From Stutzerimonas stutzeri (GTDB lineage: Bacteria > Pseudomonadota > Gammaproteobacteria > Pseudomonadales > Pseudomonadaceae), in assembly GCF_024448895.1 (NCBI RefSeq), contig NZ_JAMOIC010000007.1, forward strand, positions 124,001 to 188,000: a stretch of DNA of 64,000 nucleotides, in the 5' to 3' direction. Positions 36,675-45,390 of this stretch are shown here, in pieces (positions within the stretch are counted from its first letter, which is position 1; each line of letters opens with the position of its first letter). The notes beneath the pieces were generated by a model that ran no database searches, was not told where the DNA came from, and saw only the letters and a list, made by a program, of their open reading frames with translations. Position numbers and translations under genes: made by a program.

Positions 36675-37586
36675 CTAGCCTGCGTACTTCTGCAGATTGG
36701 CCATCATTTCCTTCAACGCTTCCATGTTGTCAGCCGGGTGCGCTGCGTTTTCGAAATCACAGATCTGTTGCCAACTGGCCGCGACATCTTCCGCGTCGAA
36801 CCCAGTCTTGGGGTCGAAGCCGGCACCGAGGCTGCGCTCCCAGCGCACCTTGCCCATCCAGCCACCGCCGACCTCGAACAGGCCGGAGGTTTCCTGACAT
36901 TGCTCACTGGCCAGGAACACCACCAACGGACTTACCAGCTCGGGCTTGAGCTGCTCGAACACCTGCGGCGGGATCAGACCTTCGGTCATGCGCGTGCCGC
37001 CAGTTGGCGCAATGGCGTTGACCAGAATGTTGTTCTTGCGCCCCTCAAGCGCCAGCGTGCGCGTCAGACCATACAGCCCCAGTTTCGCCATACCGTAGTT
37101 GGACTGACCGAAGTTGCCGTAGATGCCGGAGGTCGACGCCGTGAAAATTACCCGGCCATAACCCTGCTCGCGCATGTGCGGCCAAGCGGCTCGGGTCACC
37201 TTATAGGCGCCTTCGACGTGCACCCGGTAGACCAGATCCCAGTCGGCGTCATCCATCTTGTGAAAAGTCTTGTCGCGCAGAATGCCGGCATTGTTCACCA
37301 CCACGTCTATGCGGCCAAAGCTGTCCAACGCGTGCTGGATCACCTTGTCGCCCTCGGTCACCGAATCATGGTTGGCCACCGCAGTGCCGCCGGCCTGACG
37401 GATCTCCTCGACGACGCGATCAGCAGCCGAGGCGTTGGCTCCCTCGCCTTGGGCGCTTCCGCCGAGGTCGTTGACCACGACCTTCGCGCCATGACGGGCA
37501 AACAGCAGCGCGTGGGCGCGGCCGAGACCGCCTCCTGCGCCGGTCACGACGACCACCTTGTCTTCGAAGCGAATGGCTTCACTCAT
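36675..37586 (-). CDS. SDR-family 3-hydroxyacyl-CoA dehydrogenase-like protein
   Basis: A 303-residue short-chain dehydrogenase similar to the dehydrogenase part of peroxisomal multifunctional enzyme 2. The Rossmann motif is VVVVTGAGGGLGRAHALLFARHGAKVVVNDLGG, with VNNAGILRDKTFHKMDDADWDLVYRVHVEGAYKV and the catalytic Ser-Tyr-Lys in TASTSGIYGNFGQSNYGMAKLGLYGLTRTLALEG. The C-terminal extension (GGGWMGKVRWERSLGAGFDP...) is also MFE-type. Probable role: oxidation of 3-hydroxyacyl-CoA esters. The acyltransfer or hydratase partner is not adjacent. Confidence 0.83.
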   Translation of the reverse strand: MSEAIRFEDKVVVVTGAGGGLGRAHALLFARHGAKVVVNDLGGSAQGEGANASAADRVVEEIRQAGGTAVANHDSVTEGDKVIQHALDSFGRIDVVVNNAGILRDKTFHKMDDADWDLVYRVHVEGAYKVTRAAWPHMREQGYGRVIFTASTSGIYGNFGQSNYGMAKLGLYGLTRTLALEGRKNNILVNAIAPTGGTRMTEGLIPPQVFEQLKPELVSPLVVFLASEQCQETSGLFEVGGGWMGKVRWERSLGAGFDPKTGFDAEDVAASWQQICDFENAAHPADNMEALKEMMANLQKYAG

Positions 37587-37719
37587 CGGGATTCCTCCAG
37601 CAGATTGTTTTTGGATGGGTAATTCGATCTGTACCGAGTCTCGACGAGGCCGGACTGCCCCACAATCAAACCGCCACGACTGAATGCCCGGGCATAAGGC
37701 GGCGGGATGATGTCAGCCC

Positions 37720-38670
37720 TCAAGGACGGGTCAGAAACGTCTTGACGGCCTCGGTGACTCGCGCCGGGTCTTCTTCCTGCGGCACGTGCCCGAGGTCGTC
37801 AAAAATGACCACCTGACTACCGGCAATGTCCTGTTCGAAACGGCGTGCATTGTGCGGCGGGATAAGCCCGTCGCGACCGCCCCAGATGATCAGCGTTGGC
37901 GTCTGAATCGATGCAATCCGACCGGAATTATCGACGGCTGGTACCTGCTTGAAGCGCTCACGAAGCGCCTCGCGGTTACCTTCGCGCAACGTCAGTTCGT
38001 AGTAACGATCGACCAGATCGGGCGTTACCCTGTCAGGATCACCGTAAACATTGCGGGTGCTGGACTCCACCAGCCGACGCGGCAAGATGTTGGCCATCAA
38101 AGGCGCCAGGCCCGGAATGGCCGCCAGCTTGAAACCGATAGGCACGGAAGTCGATTGACGCGGGTAGCCTGCTGCGTCGATCAGCACCAGCTGCGCCACC
38201 CGCTGCGGTTGGTCCAGCGCCATTTCCCAGGCCAGCTGACCACCAAAGCTGTTGCCGACCAGCACCGTGCGCCCGACATCCAGACGGTCGAGCACTGCCG
38301 ATAGAAACTCGACGTAATGGGTCATGCGGTAGTTGCCGTCAGGAAAGGGACCGGTGAGGCCGAACCCTGGCAGATCGAGACTGATGACCCTCCGCTGCTG
38401 GCGCAACTCAGCAACCATGGCTTCCCAGGTATGCAGGCTTGCCGAGGTGCCGTGCAGCAGTACCAGTGGAACGGGATCGTCACGCCTGCCTTCGTCGCGG
38501 ACGTGGACTTGCATGCCGGCAATCTCGATGAACCTTGACGGCTCCGGCGCCCACCGCTCGGTGAGACTTTCAACGGGCCGTGGCGGAGCCCAGCTGATCG
38601 TTACAAGCACTGCAACGGCAATAACCAGCAGCGCCGCGATGGCGAGCAGGAGTTTCATTAAGGTCTTCAC
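37720..38670 (-). CDS. Alpha/beta hydrolase, membrane-anchored
   Basis: A protein of about 316 residues. A hydrophobic N-terminus (LMKLLLAIAALLVIAVAVLVTISW) suggests an inner-membrane anchor or uncleaved signal. Fold elements are VLLHGTSASLHTWE (oxyanion region), nucleophile Ser in LVGNSFGGQLAWEMAL, Asp in LIIWGGRDGLIPP and His in DDLGHVPQEEDPARV. Substrate unknown, an esterase or lipase-like activity being likely. The GTG start at 38670 has AAGGA with 8-base spacing; an ATG four codons in (38658) is the alternative. Confidence 0.82.
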   Translation of the reverse strand: MKTLMKLLLAIAALLVIAVAVLVTISWAPPRPVESLTERWAPEPSRFIEIAGMQVHVRDEGRRDDPVPLVLLHGTSASLHTWEAMVAELRQQRRVISLDLPGFGLTGPFPDGNYRMTHYVEFLSAVLDRLDVGRTVLVGNSFGGQLAWEMALDQPQRVAQLVLIDAAGYPRQSTSVPIGFKLAAIPGLAPLMANILPRRLVESSTRNVYGDPDRVTPDLVDRYYELTLREGNREALRERFKQVPAVDNSGRIASIQTPTLIIWGGRDGLIPPHNARRFEQDIAGSQVVIFDDLGHVPQEEDPARVTEAVKTFLTRP

Positions 38671-38802
38671 GGCCTGGATCCTTGATTTAGCGAGTGGCAG
38701 CGCCAGATTGAGACAGGTTCTCTGTCGCGGCAAAACCATTCACCACTTGAATTGCCCCTGATGGCAGGGTGATGTTGTATGCAGAACGGCGTTGGTCACT
38801 AA

Positions 38803-39090
38803 TTGATCAACATCCCACAAGCCACTGCGGCAGCGGCCTGGCGCTTCGTTTCCCCACGTTATCCACAGACCACCACACAGATATCTTGGACAAGTTACAT
38901 GCAGCGAAGACGGCTTCGCTCGTTCCTCGAGCGGAGAAGATATCCCCAGAAAAACAGCGAGTTATAGAGCAAGCTGACATTCTGATCAATATTTGAACAA
39001 CCTTAGCAGAGCCCCGGTGCTTGTGGCCTGCAGACAGTCATGAATAGCTTATCCACAGCACCGTGCACAGCTAATGGGTATAACTATGAC
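38803..39090. repeat. DnaA-box-containing array, left copy
   Basis: This is the main content of the gap between the hydrolase and the LOG gene (38671-39316). In order: TTGATCAA (38803-38810), perfect DnaA box TTATCCACA (38859-38867), TGATCAATATTTGAACA (38983-38999), perfect DnaA box TTATCCACA (39049-39057) and GGGTATAACT (39076-39085). The stretch is noticeably richer in A/T than the genes around it. The same order is found on the other side of the LOG gene. The rest of the gap (39091-39316) shows only the LOG gene ribosome site. Confidence 0.7.
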
Positions 39091-39316
39091 GGATCGACTG
39101 TCGATGCTATGTGAAGAGCTTCGAGCCCTCTGTTCGGGGGGGTCGCTTAGCTTAGTAACTGACCAACCAACGTAGAGCCGCGTGCGAACCCGACATAGGC
39201 AGTATTGGCCGATTAGACTGGGCTCAAGCCAAGGTCTCCCAGCCGAACACAGCTAATGCTTGGTCATCATTCCCCGCAGCGCTACGCTTCCATCCCCGTT
39301 ACAGATGGAGAGGATG

Positions 39317-39904
39317 ATGACCCTGACTTCGATATGCGTCTTTTGCGGCGCTAGTGCCGGCCTCGACCCGGCTTATACACAAGCCGCCAAGACGCTCGGC
39401 CAGACGCTGGCCGAGAACGGCGTTCGACTTGTCTATGGTGGCGGCGCGGTAGGTCTCATGGGGGTCGTTGCCGATGCAGCCATGGCGGCGGGCGGCGAGG
39501 TCATCGGGGTCATTCCGCAGAGCCTCAAAGACGCCGAGGTGGGTCACTCCGGGCTTACGCGTCTCGAAGTGGTCGACGGCATGCACGCGCGCAAGGCGCG
39601 AATGGCTGAGCTGTCGGACGCATTCATTGCCCTCCCCGGCGGCCTGGGTACCTTGGAGGAGCTGTTCGAGGTATGGACCTGGGGCCAGCTTGGCTACCAC
39701 CAAAAGCCTCTCGGATTGCTCGACGTCAACCGCTTCTACAGCAAGCTCAGCCACTTTCTCGATCATCTGGTAGAAGAAGGCTTCGTCCGCTTACCACACC
39801 GCGCCATGCTTCAGCGCAGCGATAGCGCATCGGAGCTGTTGCAGCTGCTCAATCAGTGGCAGCCCAGCGGCGAAATACGCTGGAGTGGTCAAAGCAACGG
39901 ATAG
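39317..39904 (+). CDS. LOG-family protein (TIGR00730; YvdD-like)
   Basis: A 195-residue Rossmann-fold protein, [60 protein letters not shown], with the LOG signature [38 protein letters not shown] (Arg, PGGxGTxxE). Many members release cytokinin-type bases from nucleoside 5'-monophosphates; in bacteria they act as nucleotide 5'-monophosphate phosphoribohydrolases. Three ATGs are close; the one at 39317 has GGAG at the best distance (6 bases). Flanked on both sides by DnaA-box arrays, which may affect its expression. Confidence 0.87.
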   Translation: MTLTSICVFCGASAGLDPAYTQAAKTLGQTLAENGVRLVYGGGAVGLMGVVADAAMAAGGEVIGVIPQSLKDAEVGHSGLTRLEVVDGMHARKARMAELSDAFIALPGGLGTLEELFEVWTWGQLGYHQKPLGLLDVNRFYSKLSHFLDHLVEEGFVRLPHRAMLQRSDSASELLQLLNQWQPSGEIRWSGQSNG

Positions 39905-39938
39905 GCCTTCGAAGTAGTCCGATGCGCACACTCGCACA

Positions 39939-40240
39939 TTGATCAAAAACTGCACATTCGAGGCCAGGGCAGGCGCAGCGCAGCTCCACGCCCGCCCACC
40001 AGCTGTTATCCACAGGGCCTTCCACAGAGACCGTGGATAACATATGACTCTGCCATACAACGCCTGAAAAATTAGCTGTTATCGGTTGTAAGGCAGCGCT
40101 AAGTATGCTCTTCCGATGTGCCAAGAAATATTGAACAGCATTTGATCAGCAGCCTGGAATGTAAGCTGCGCGAGGCTTGCAGATGAAAGCCCCTATCTTA
40201 TCCACAGATTGACCCACATAAATCCGGGATAACTCAACGG
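39939..40240. repeat. DnaA-box-containing array, right copy
   Basis: This is the main content of the gap between the LOG and DUF2726 genes (39905-40421). In order: TTGATCAA (39939-39946), perfect DnaA box TTATCCACA (40006-40014), a one-mismatch box on the opposite strand CGTGGATAA (40032-40040), AATATTGAACA with TTTGATCA (about 40128-40149), perfect DnaA box TTATCCACA (40198-40206) and CGGGATAACT (40225-40234). Order and spacing follow the left copy. From 40241 to 40421 I see nothing further. Confidence 0.7.
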
Positions 40241-40421
40241 CCGTCTGAACATCTGTTGCTTCCGATAGGACACATAGATGTTTACAGGGGAGTTAGCGAA
40301 CTCTCCCGCTCTGGACGGGCTCAAACTTCCTATAAAGCAATCAGCGGACGCGCGGAGTTCTCATGTCAGTTCAATACCCGGTCACCCCCGGCTTGTCGAA
40401 GGCCGCCGGAACAATCGCGCA

Positions 40422-40925
40422 ATGATGGCTTTTCTAGGGTTGGTCTTAGCCGCATTCATCTGCTTTTCGCTGGTTTTCTTCGTGAAACAGCGCCAATACA
40501 ACCACCCAGCGCTGCGCATGCCGTACCAGTTAAAAAAACCTTTGTTCGAGCCTGCTGAACGCAACCTATTGGGGCTCTTGCAACAGGCGGTGGGTAACGA
40601 ATACCGGATTCTCAGTAAAGTGAGGCTCGCCGACGTCATTGAGGTCACTGCCATTCCCCGGCGAGCCCCTTGGTATAGAGCACACAATCGGATCTCCGCG
40701 GCCCGTATCGATTTCCTACTCTGCCATCCGGACACACTTGAGCCAGTCTGCGCTATCGAGATGGAGCCAGCGACAGAAGCCAATGCCTTCCTCGACGAGT
40801 TGTGCAACACGGTGGGCCTGCCGCTGGTGCGCCTGAGCCCGGAACGTGCTCGAGCTTATGACGAGGTGTGCGCAGACATCGAACAAGCTCTGGCGAACCA
40901 CTCTCCAGCCGAACCACCCGTCTAG
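40422..40925 (+). CDS. DUF2726 domain protein with N-terminal membrane anchor
   Basis: A protein of about 167 residues. One N-terminal membrane segment (MAFLGLVLAAFICFSLVFFV) is followed by the DUF2726 domain: KPLFEPAERNLLGLLQQAVGNEYRILSKVRLADVIEV and ARIDFLLCHPDTLEPVCAIEMEP. The Asp...Glu-x-Glu arrangement resembles PD-(D/E)xK nuclease-like cores, but catalysis is unproven for this family. The start is one of two adjacent ATGs (40422/40425); the longer frame to 40278 runs into the A/T-rich intergenic region. Its position after a DnaA-box array is notable. Confidence 0.8.
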   Translation: MMAFLGLVLAAFICFSLVFFVKQRQYNHPALRMPYQLKKPLFEPAERNLLGLLQQAVGNEYRILSKVRLADVIEVTAIPRRAPWYRAHNRISAARIDFLLCHPDTLEPVCAIEMEPATEANAFLDELCNTVGLPLVRLSPERARAYDEVCADIEQALANHSPAEPPV

Positions 40926-41031
40926 CGCCGAGAATCGCGCCTGCCTCTCGTGGTCGAAACAGACAATCGGTGAATAAGCCCATCGCCGGTGCGCGCACGC
41001 GCTGTTTCTGACGAATCACAAGGGGACTGCC

Positions 41032-41511
41032 ATGAAATACCCACTCGTGTTGCTGTTGGCTGGCGCCAGCACGGTTTCAATCATGACCCAGGCGGCAGAA
41101 GGTACTGAACAGTGCCAGACCGCAGATGAAGCCCAGGTGTCCGCACTCTTTCAACGCTGGAACGACGACCTCGCCAGCGGCGACCCTAAACAAGTCGTGG
41201 AAAACTATGCCGACGAGTCCATTCTGTTGCCCACACTGTCGAATGTGCCCCGGCGGACAGCAGAGGAAAAGCAGGACTACTTCGTCCACTTCCTGGAAAA
41301 AAAGCCCAGCGGCACAATCGATGAGAGGATGATCCAGATCGATTGCAACACCGCGCTGGATGCCGGGATCTACACTTTCTCATTCGCTGACGGCAACAAA
41401 GTGAAGGCCCGCTATACCTTTACCTACAAATGGTATCCGGAGAAGGATCAGTGGTTGATCACCAGCCACCATTCGTCCGCGATGCCGGAAATCATTCCAG
41501 TGCTCGATTGA
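41032..41511 (+). CDS. SgcJ/EcaC-family (DUF4440) exported protein
   Basis: A 159-residue protein. The signal peptide MKYPLVLLLAGASTVSIMTQAA is followed by an NTF2-like domain: DEAQVSALFQRWNDDLASGDPKQVVENYADESILLPTLSN, RRTAEEKQDYFVHFLEKKPSGTID and YTFSFADGNKVKARYTFTYKWYPEKDQWLITSHHSSAMPE. This is the SgcJ/EcaC or CaMKII-association-type fold, named after an enediyne cluster gene but common in bacteria with unknown role. Periplasmic. AAGGGG lies about 9 bases upstream of the ATG. Monocistronic. Confidence 0.82.
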   Translation: MKYPLVLLLAGASTVSIMTQAAEGTEQCQTADEAQVSALFQRWNDDLASGDPKQVVENYADESILLPTLSNVPRRTAEEKQDYFVHFLEKKPSGTIDERMIQIDCNTALDAGIYTFSFADGNKVKARYTFTYKWYPEKDQWLITSHHSSAMPEIIPVLD

Positions 41512-41647
41512 GCATTCAGGCTGCCGGTCGCACCGGCAGCCTGCTCCAAAGGCATGAAGCCAGCCGAGCAGCTGCTGGCGGACAAAACTGGCAATCCTGA
41601 GGTGAGCCACCTGCATCACCACCCTTTTCTTCTGACGTGAACACTCA

Positions 41648-42670
41648 ATGCTGCTGAAATCGCGGATAACCGCCCTGATCGAACTCGTTTCACGATTGAT
41701 CCGCCGCTATCCCGGCACCGTCGCGCTCTTCGGTTTTTGTTCAGGTATCGCCAGTTTCGTGCTGGTGGAACGTCACGCCGGGCTGGCCAAGGTCATCGCG
41801 GTAATCATGCTGGTCAGCTGGCTCTGGCTGATGCTGGAGAACAGCCTGCGTCAGGGACTCGAGCGATGGTTCGGCTGGAAAGTACCGCCCCCTCTGCTGC
41901 GCTACGTGACGCAGATGGTCCATCAGGAAAGTCTGTTCTTCATCATCCCGTTCTTTTTCATCACGACCACCTGGAACAGCGGCCAGTCTGTCTTCACCGT
42001 GCTTCTTGGCGTCGCTGCGCTGGTTTCGCTGGTCGACCCGCTCTACTACAAATGGCTTGCGCCCCGTCGCTGGGTCTATCTCGCCTTCCACGCACTGACC
42101 CTGTTTGCCGTCCTGCTCACGGCCTTGCCGATCATCTTTCACCTGTCCACACCGCAAAGCTATCAATGGGCCTTGGGCATCGCCGTCGCGCTCGCACTAC
42201 CGAGCCTTAGCGGCTTGTTCGCAACCTGGAACTGGAAAAGCGTGCTGGGCATGTTGACGCTCGCAGCCGTGGTGGGCCTCGCCGGCTGGATGGGGCGCAC
42301 CTGGGTGCCGCCCGCGACGCTGTGGCTGACGGATGTGGCCGTCACTACCACACTGGACAATGACTCACGCGAACCCGGCAATCGCCTGCGCCAGCTGACC
42401 AATCAGGAGCTGCATGGCAATGGGCTGTATGCGTTCACCGCAATCAACGCGCCTCGTGGCCTGAAGGAGCGGATCTACCACGAGTGGACGCACAACGGTC
42501 GCAGGGTCGACCGCATACCGTTGGACATCAGCGGTGGACGCGAAGCGGGCTATCGGGCATGGACCCACAAGCGCAATTTCCCGGAGCATGCCGAAGGCCG
42601 GTGGCGGGTGCGGGTGGTGACCGAAGCCGGACAGATGATCGGCATGCTGCGCTTCCGCGTTGTCGAATGA
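41648..42670 (+). CDS. DUF5924 / DUF2914 integral membrane protein
   Basis: A 340-residue protein. The N-terminal 230 residues form about seven membrane segments (VALFGFCSGIASFVLV, VIAVIMLVSWLWLML, LFFIIPFFFITTTW, VFTVLLGVAALVSLV, WVYLAFHALTLFAVLLTALPIIF, LGIAVALALPSLSGLF, VLGMLTLAAVVGLAGWM). The C-terminal part (about 240-340) is a DUF2914 beta domain, with LYAFTAINAPRGLKERIYHEWTHNGRRVDRIPLDISGGREAGYRAWTHKRNFP and GRWRVRVVTEAGQMIGMLRFRVVE, likely periplasmic. Function unknown. MgtC follows after 65 bases in the same direction. Confidence 0.82.
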   Translation: MLLKSRITALIELVSRLIRRYPGTVALFGFCSGIASFVLVERHAGLAKVIAVIMLVSWLWLMLENSLRQGLERWFGWKVPPPLLRYVTQMVHQESLFFIIPFFFITTTWNSGQSVFTVLLGVAALVSLVDPLYYKWLAPRRWVYLAFHALTLFAVLLTALPIIFHLSTPQSYQWALGIAVALALPSLSGLFATWNWKSVLGMLTLAAVVGLAGWMGRTWVPPATLWLTDVAVTTTLDNDSREPGNRLRQLTNQELHGNGLYAFTAINAPRGLKERIYHEWTHNGRRVDRIPLDISGGREAGYRAWTHKRNFPEHAEGRWRVRVVTEAGQMIGMLRFRVVE

Positions 42671-42735
42671 ACCGCTGAAGCCGGACGGCACTCGAAACGG
42701 CAGACGTCCGTCGCCAAAACCCAGGGAGGAAACGC

Positions 42736-43263
42736 ATGGAGTTGTGGGAAATTTTCAGCCGCGTTGTGGCATCGGAATTCTCCGACATTCCTGACTTCGA
42801 GCACGCTGTTCGGGTCTCCGTGCGGCTGATTCTGGCGGCCTTTCTCGGTGGCGTGCTGGGCTACGAGCGCGAATACAAGGGCAAGGCGGCCGGACTTCGT
42901 ACTCACATGCTGGTATCGCTCGGCGCTGCGCTTTTCGTACTCGTGCCCCTGGAAGCCGGCATGGAAATCGACGACCTGTCACGGGTGATGCAAGGCATCG
43001 TCACCGGGATCGGCTTTCTCGGCGCAGGGACTATCCTTAAAGGGAGTTCGGTTCAGGATGTCAAAGGCCTCACCACTGCGGCCGGCATATGGCTCACAGC
43101 GGCAATTGGTGTCGCCGCTGGGCTTGGACATGAATCCACGGCAGTGCTGACCACAGTCTTTGCACTGGTCATATTTCTGCTGATGCCCGGACTGGAACAG
43201 CACGCGGCGCACCGGTCGGCCGGCATCACCAAAAAAGGTCGCGATCAGGACGGAGCCCCCTGA
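42736..43263 (+). CDS. MgtC/SapB-family membrane protein
   Basis: A 175-residue inner-membrane protein with the MgtC N-terminal domain: VRLILAAFLGGVLGYEREYKGKAAGLRTHMLVSLGAALFVLVPLEAG, then IVTGIGFLGAGTILKGSSVQDVKGLTTAAGIWLTAAIGVAAGLGHESTAVLTTVFALVIFLLMPGLE. The conserved Arg/Glu of YERE and GxGFLGAGTI are present. It lacks the long C-terminal cytoplasmic domain of Salmonella MgtC. Linked in other bacteria to adaptation to low magnesium, although here its role is not known. AGGAGG lies about 10 bases upstream of the ATG. Confidence 0.9.
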   Translation: MELWEIFSRVVASEFSDIPDFEHAVRVSVRLILAAFLGGVLGYEREYKGKAAGLRTHMLVSLGAALFVLVPLEAGMEIDDLSRVMQGIVTGIGFLGAGTILKGSSVQDVKGLTTAAGIWLTAAIGVAAGLGHESTAVLTTVFALVIFLLMPGLEQHAAHRSAGITKKGRDQDGAP

Positions 43264-43299
43264 GTGCGACCGAAACGCTACCTGCGACAGGAGCAAACC

Positions 43300-44616
43300 A
43301 TGCGAAACCTTCCGGCCTGACTGACGACAGGGACTTTCATACTTATCCTGGCCGGCTGCGGAGACACCGCCACGTTGCCGGTCGAAGCTGGCTATGGGCC
43401 GAATCCCGAGCTGCCCGCACCGAAGACGTCATTGGTCCCCACGGTCAACATTGCCGAAGCCACCGGTTGGCCCGACGGCCAGCAGCCGCACGCGGCGCAG
43501 GGTTTTCAGGTGCAGGCATTCGCGCGCGACCTCGATCATCCGCGTTGGCTGCATGTGCTCCCCAACGGGGACGTTCTGGTGGCGGAAAGCGATGCACCGC
43601 CCAAGCCAGAGGGCCAGGGCATTCGCGGCTGGATCATGAAAAAGGTCATGGCACGGGCAGGCTCGGGCGTTAAAAGCGCCAACCGTATAATGCTGCTACG
43701 CGACAGCGATGGCGACGGCACGCTGGAATATCGGAAGGTGTTTCTAGACGGGCTGAATTCGCCGTTCGGCATGGCGCTCGTCGGTGATCAGCTCTATGTC
43801 GCGAACACCGACGCTCTGATGCGCTTTCCCTATGAGGAAGGCACAACCCGAATCGAAGACCCAGGTGAAAAGATCGTCGACCTCCCCGCCGGGCCGATCA
43901 ACCACCATTGGACCAAGAACGTCATTGCCAGCCCTGACGGATCTCGCCTCTATGTCACCAGTGGCTCCAACAGCAACATCGCCGAGAACGGCATGGAGGC
44001 AGAGGAAAATCGCGCGGCGATCCTGGAAGTTGACCCGGAGCGCAAAACGCTGCGGTTGTTCGCCTCCGGCTTGCGCAACCCCAACGGGCTGGCCTGGCAG
44101 CCAGACAGCGGAGAGCTGTGGACCACCGTCAACGAGCGGGATCTGATCGGCAGTGATCTGGTTCCCGACTACATGACTTCGGTGAAGGACGGTGGCTTCT
44201 ATGGTTGGCCCTACAGTTACTTCGGTCAGCATCAGGACGACCGGGTGAAGCCACCGCGGCCGGATCTCGTGGAACAGGCCATCATCCCGGATTACGCGCT
44301 TGGCGCGCATACCGCGTCTCTTGGCCTCACCTTTTATGAAGGCACGTTGCTGCCGGAGCGTTACCGAAATGGCGCCTTCATCGGCCAGCACGGTTCCTGG
44401 AACCGCAAGCCGCGCAGCGGCTACAAGGTTGTCTTCGTACCTTTCCGGAATGGCGAGCCGAACGGCGCGGCTGAAGATGTATTGACCGGGTTTCTCAGCA
44501 GCGATGAGCAGGCCATGGGACGCCCGGTCGGCGTCGCCGTGGACAAGGCAGGGGCGCTGCTCGTCGCCGACGATGTCGGGAACGTGATCTGGCGTGTGAC
44601 GCCTGATACTGATTGA
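43300..44616 (+). pseudogene. Sorbosone dehydrogenase-like (PQQ-type) lipoprotein with in-frame TGA in the signal peptide
   Basis: The ATG at 43300 has a good ribosome site (AGGAG) and the frame reads MRNLPA, then TGA at 43318-43320, then [13 protein letters not shown], a complete lipobox, continuing without break to 44616. The rest is a six-bladed propeller of the sorbosone/glucose dehydrogenase type: [113 protein letters not shown] and [19 protein letters not shown]. Without readthrough, only a start after the TGA (CTG 43321 or TTG 43375) could express it; from TTG, 413 residues lack a signal. A nonsense mutation or sequencing error is possible. Confidence 0.7.
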
Positions 44617-44682
44617 CCTTGGGCACAGCCTGGCGCGGCGTGGCTTTTCCGCGCGCCGCCTCGCGCCCGCAAAGCGCGACGA

Positions 44683-45390
44683 TCAGATCATCACCGGCAA
44701 TGGATGAGACAAACGTATCTCCTCTGGTGACAGTTCCACGCCGTACGCCAGGACCTCGACGCCCGCCTCCACCGCGTCGCGCAAAGCTGCGGCATAAAGC
44801 GGATCGATTTCGCTGGCAGGGCGAACAGCCTCGATACCTGTGAGATTCACGCAATACAGTTGCACTGCCCGCACGCCCTGGCGGGCCAGCGCCGCTAATT
44901 CGCGCAGATGACGAGCGCCGCGGGTCGTCACTGCATCTGGGAAGGCGGCCACAGCGGTATCACCAAAGCCCAGGGTCACGCTTTTGACTTCAACGAATGC
45001 CGGCCCGGCGGGATAGTCCAGCCGAAAATCTACGCGACTGTTTTCCACGCCGTAGGCCACCTCACGCTTGAGCGCGGTGAAGCCGTTCAACTCCTTGATA
45101 ACGCCGGCCAGCAGTGCCTCTTCCACCAGCCGATTGGCTCTGGCCGTATTAACGCAGGCAAGCCGCCCCTGGGGGGTTTCCACCAGCTCCCAGGTGCCTG
45201 GTAGCTTGCGCTTGGGGTCGCTGTTGCGCTGAAACCAGACGCGCGCACCTTCGCCCATGCAATTGAGCATCGAGCCGGTGTTTGGGCAATGGATGCAGAG
45301 CGCCTCGCCGGTATTGGTGACGATGTCAGCGAGGAAGCGCTTGTAGCGCCGTACTAACGTGCCCTGCTCCAGCGGAGTGACGAATCGCAT
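44683..45390 (-). CDS. sfsA: DNA/RNA nuclease SfsA
   Basis: A protein of 235 residues from the ATG at 45390 ([24 protein letters not shown]). SfsA proteins have an OB-fold plus a PD-(D/E)xK-like nuclease domain: the core is [22 protein letters not shown] (Asp, Glu-x-Lys), with [10 protein letters not shown] near the N-terminus and [33 protein letters not shown]. Named for sugar fermentation stimulation in E. coli; nuclease activity is reported for that protein. Its ATG overlaps the aminotransferase stop (TGATG), so it is translationally coupled to it. Confidence 0.93.
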   Translation of the reverse strand: MRFVTPLEQGTLVRRYKRFLADIVTNTGEALCIHCPNTGSMLNCMGEGARVWFQRNSDPKRKLPGTWELVETPQGRLACVNTARANRLVEEALLAGVIKELNGFTALKREVAYGVENSRVDFRLDYPAGPAFVEVKSVTLGFGDTAVAAFPDAVTTRGARHLRELAALARQGVRAVQLYCVNLTGIEAVRPASEIDPLYAAALRDAVEAGVEVLAYGVELSPEEIRLSHPLPVMI

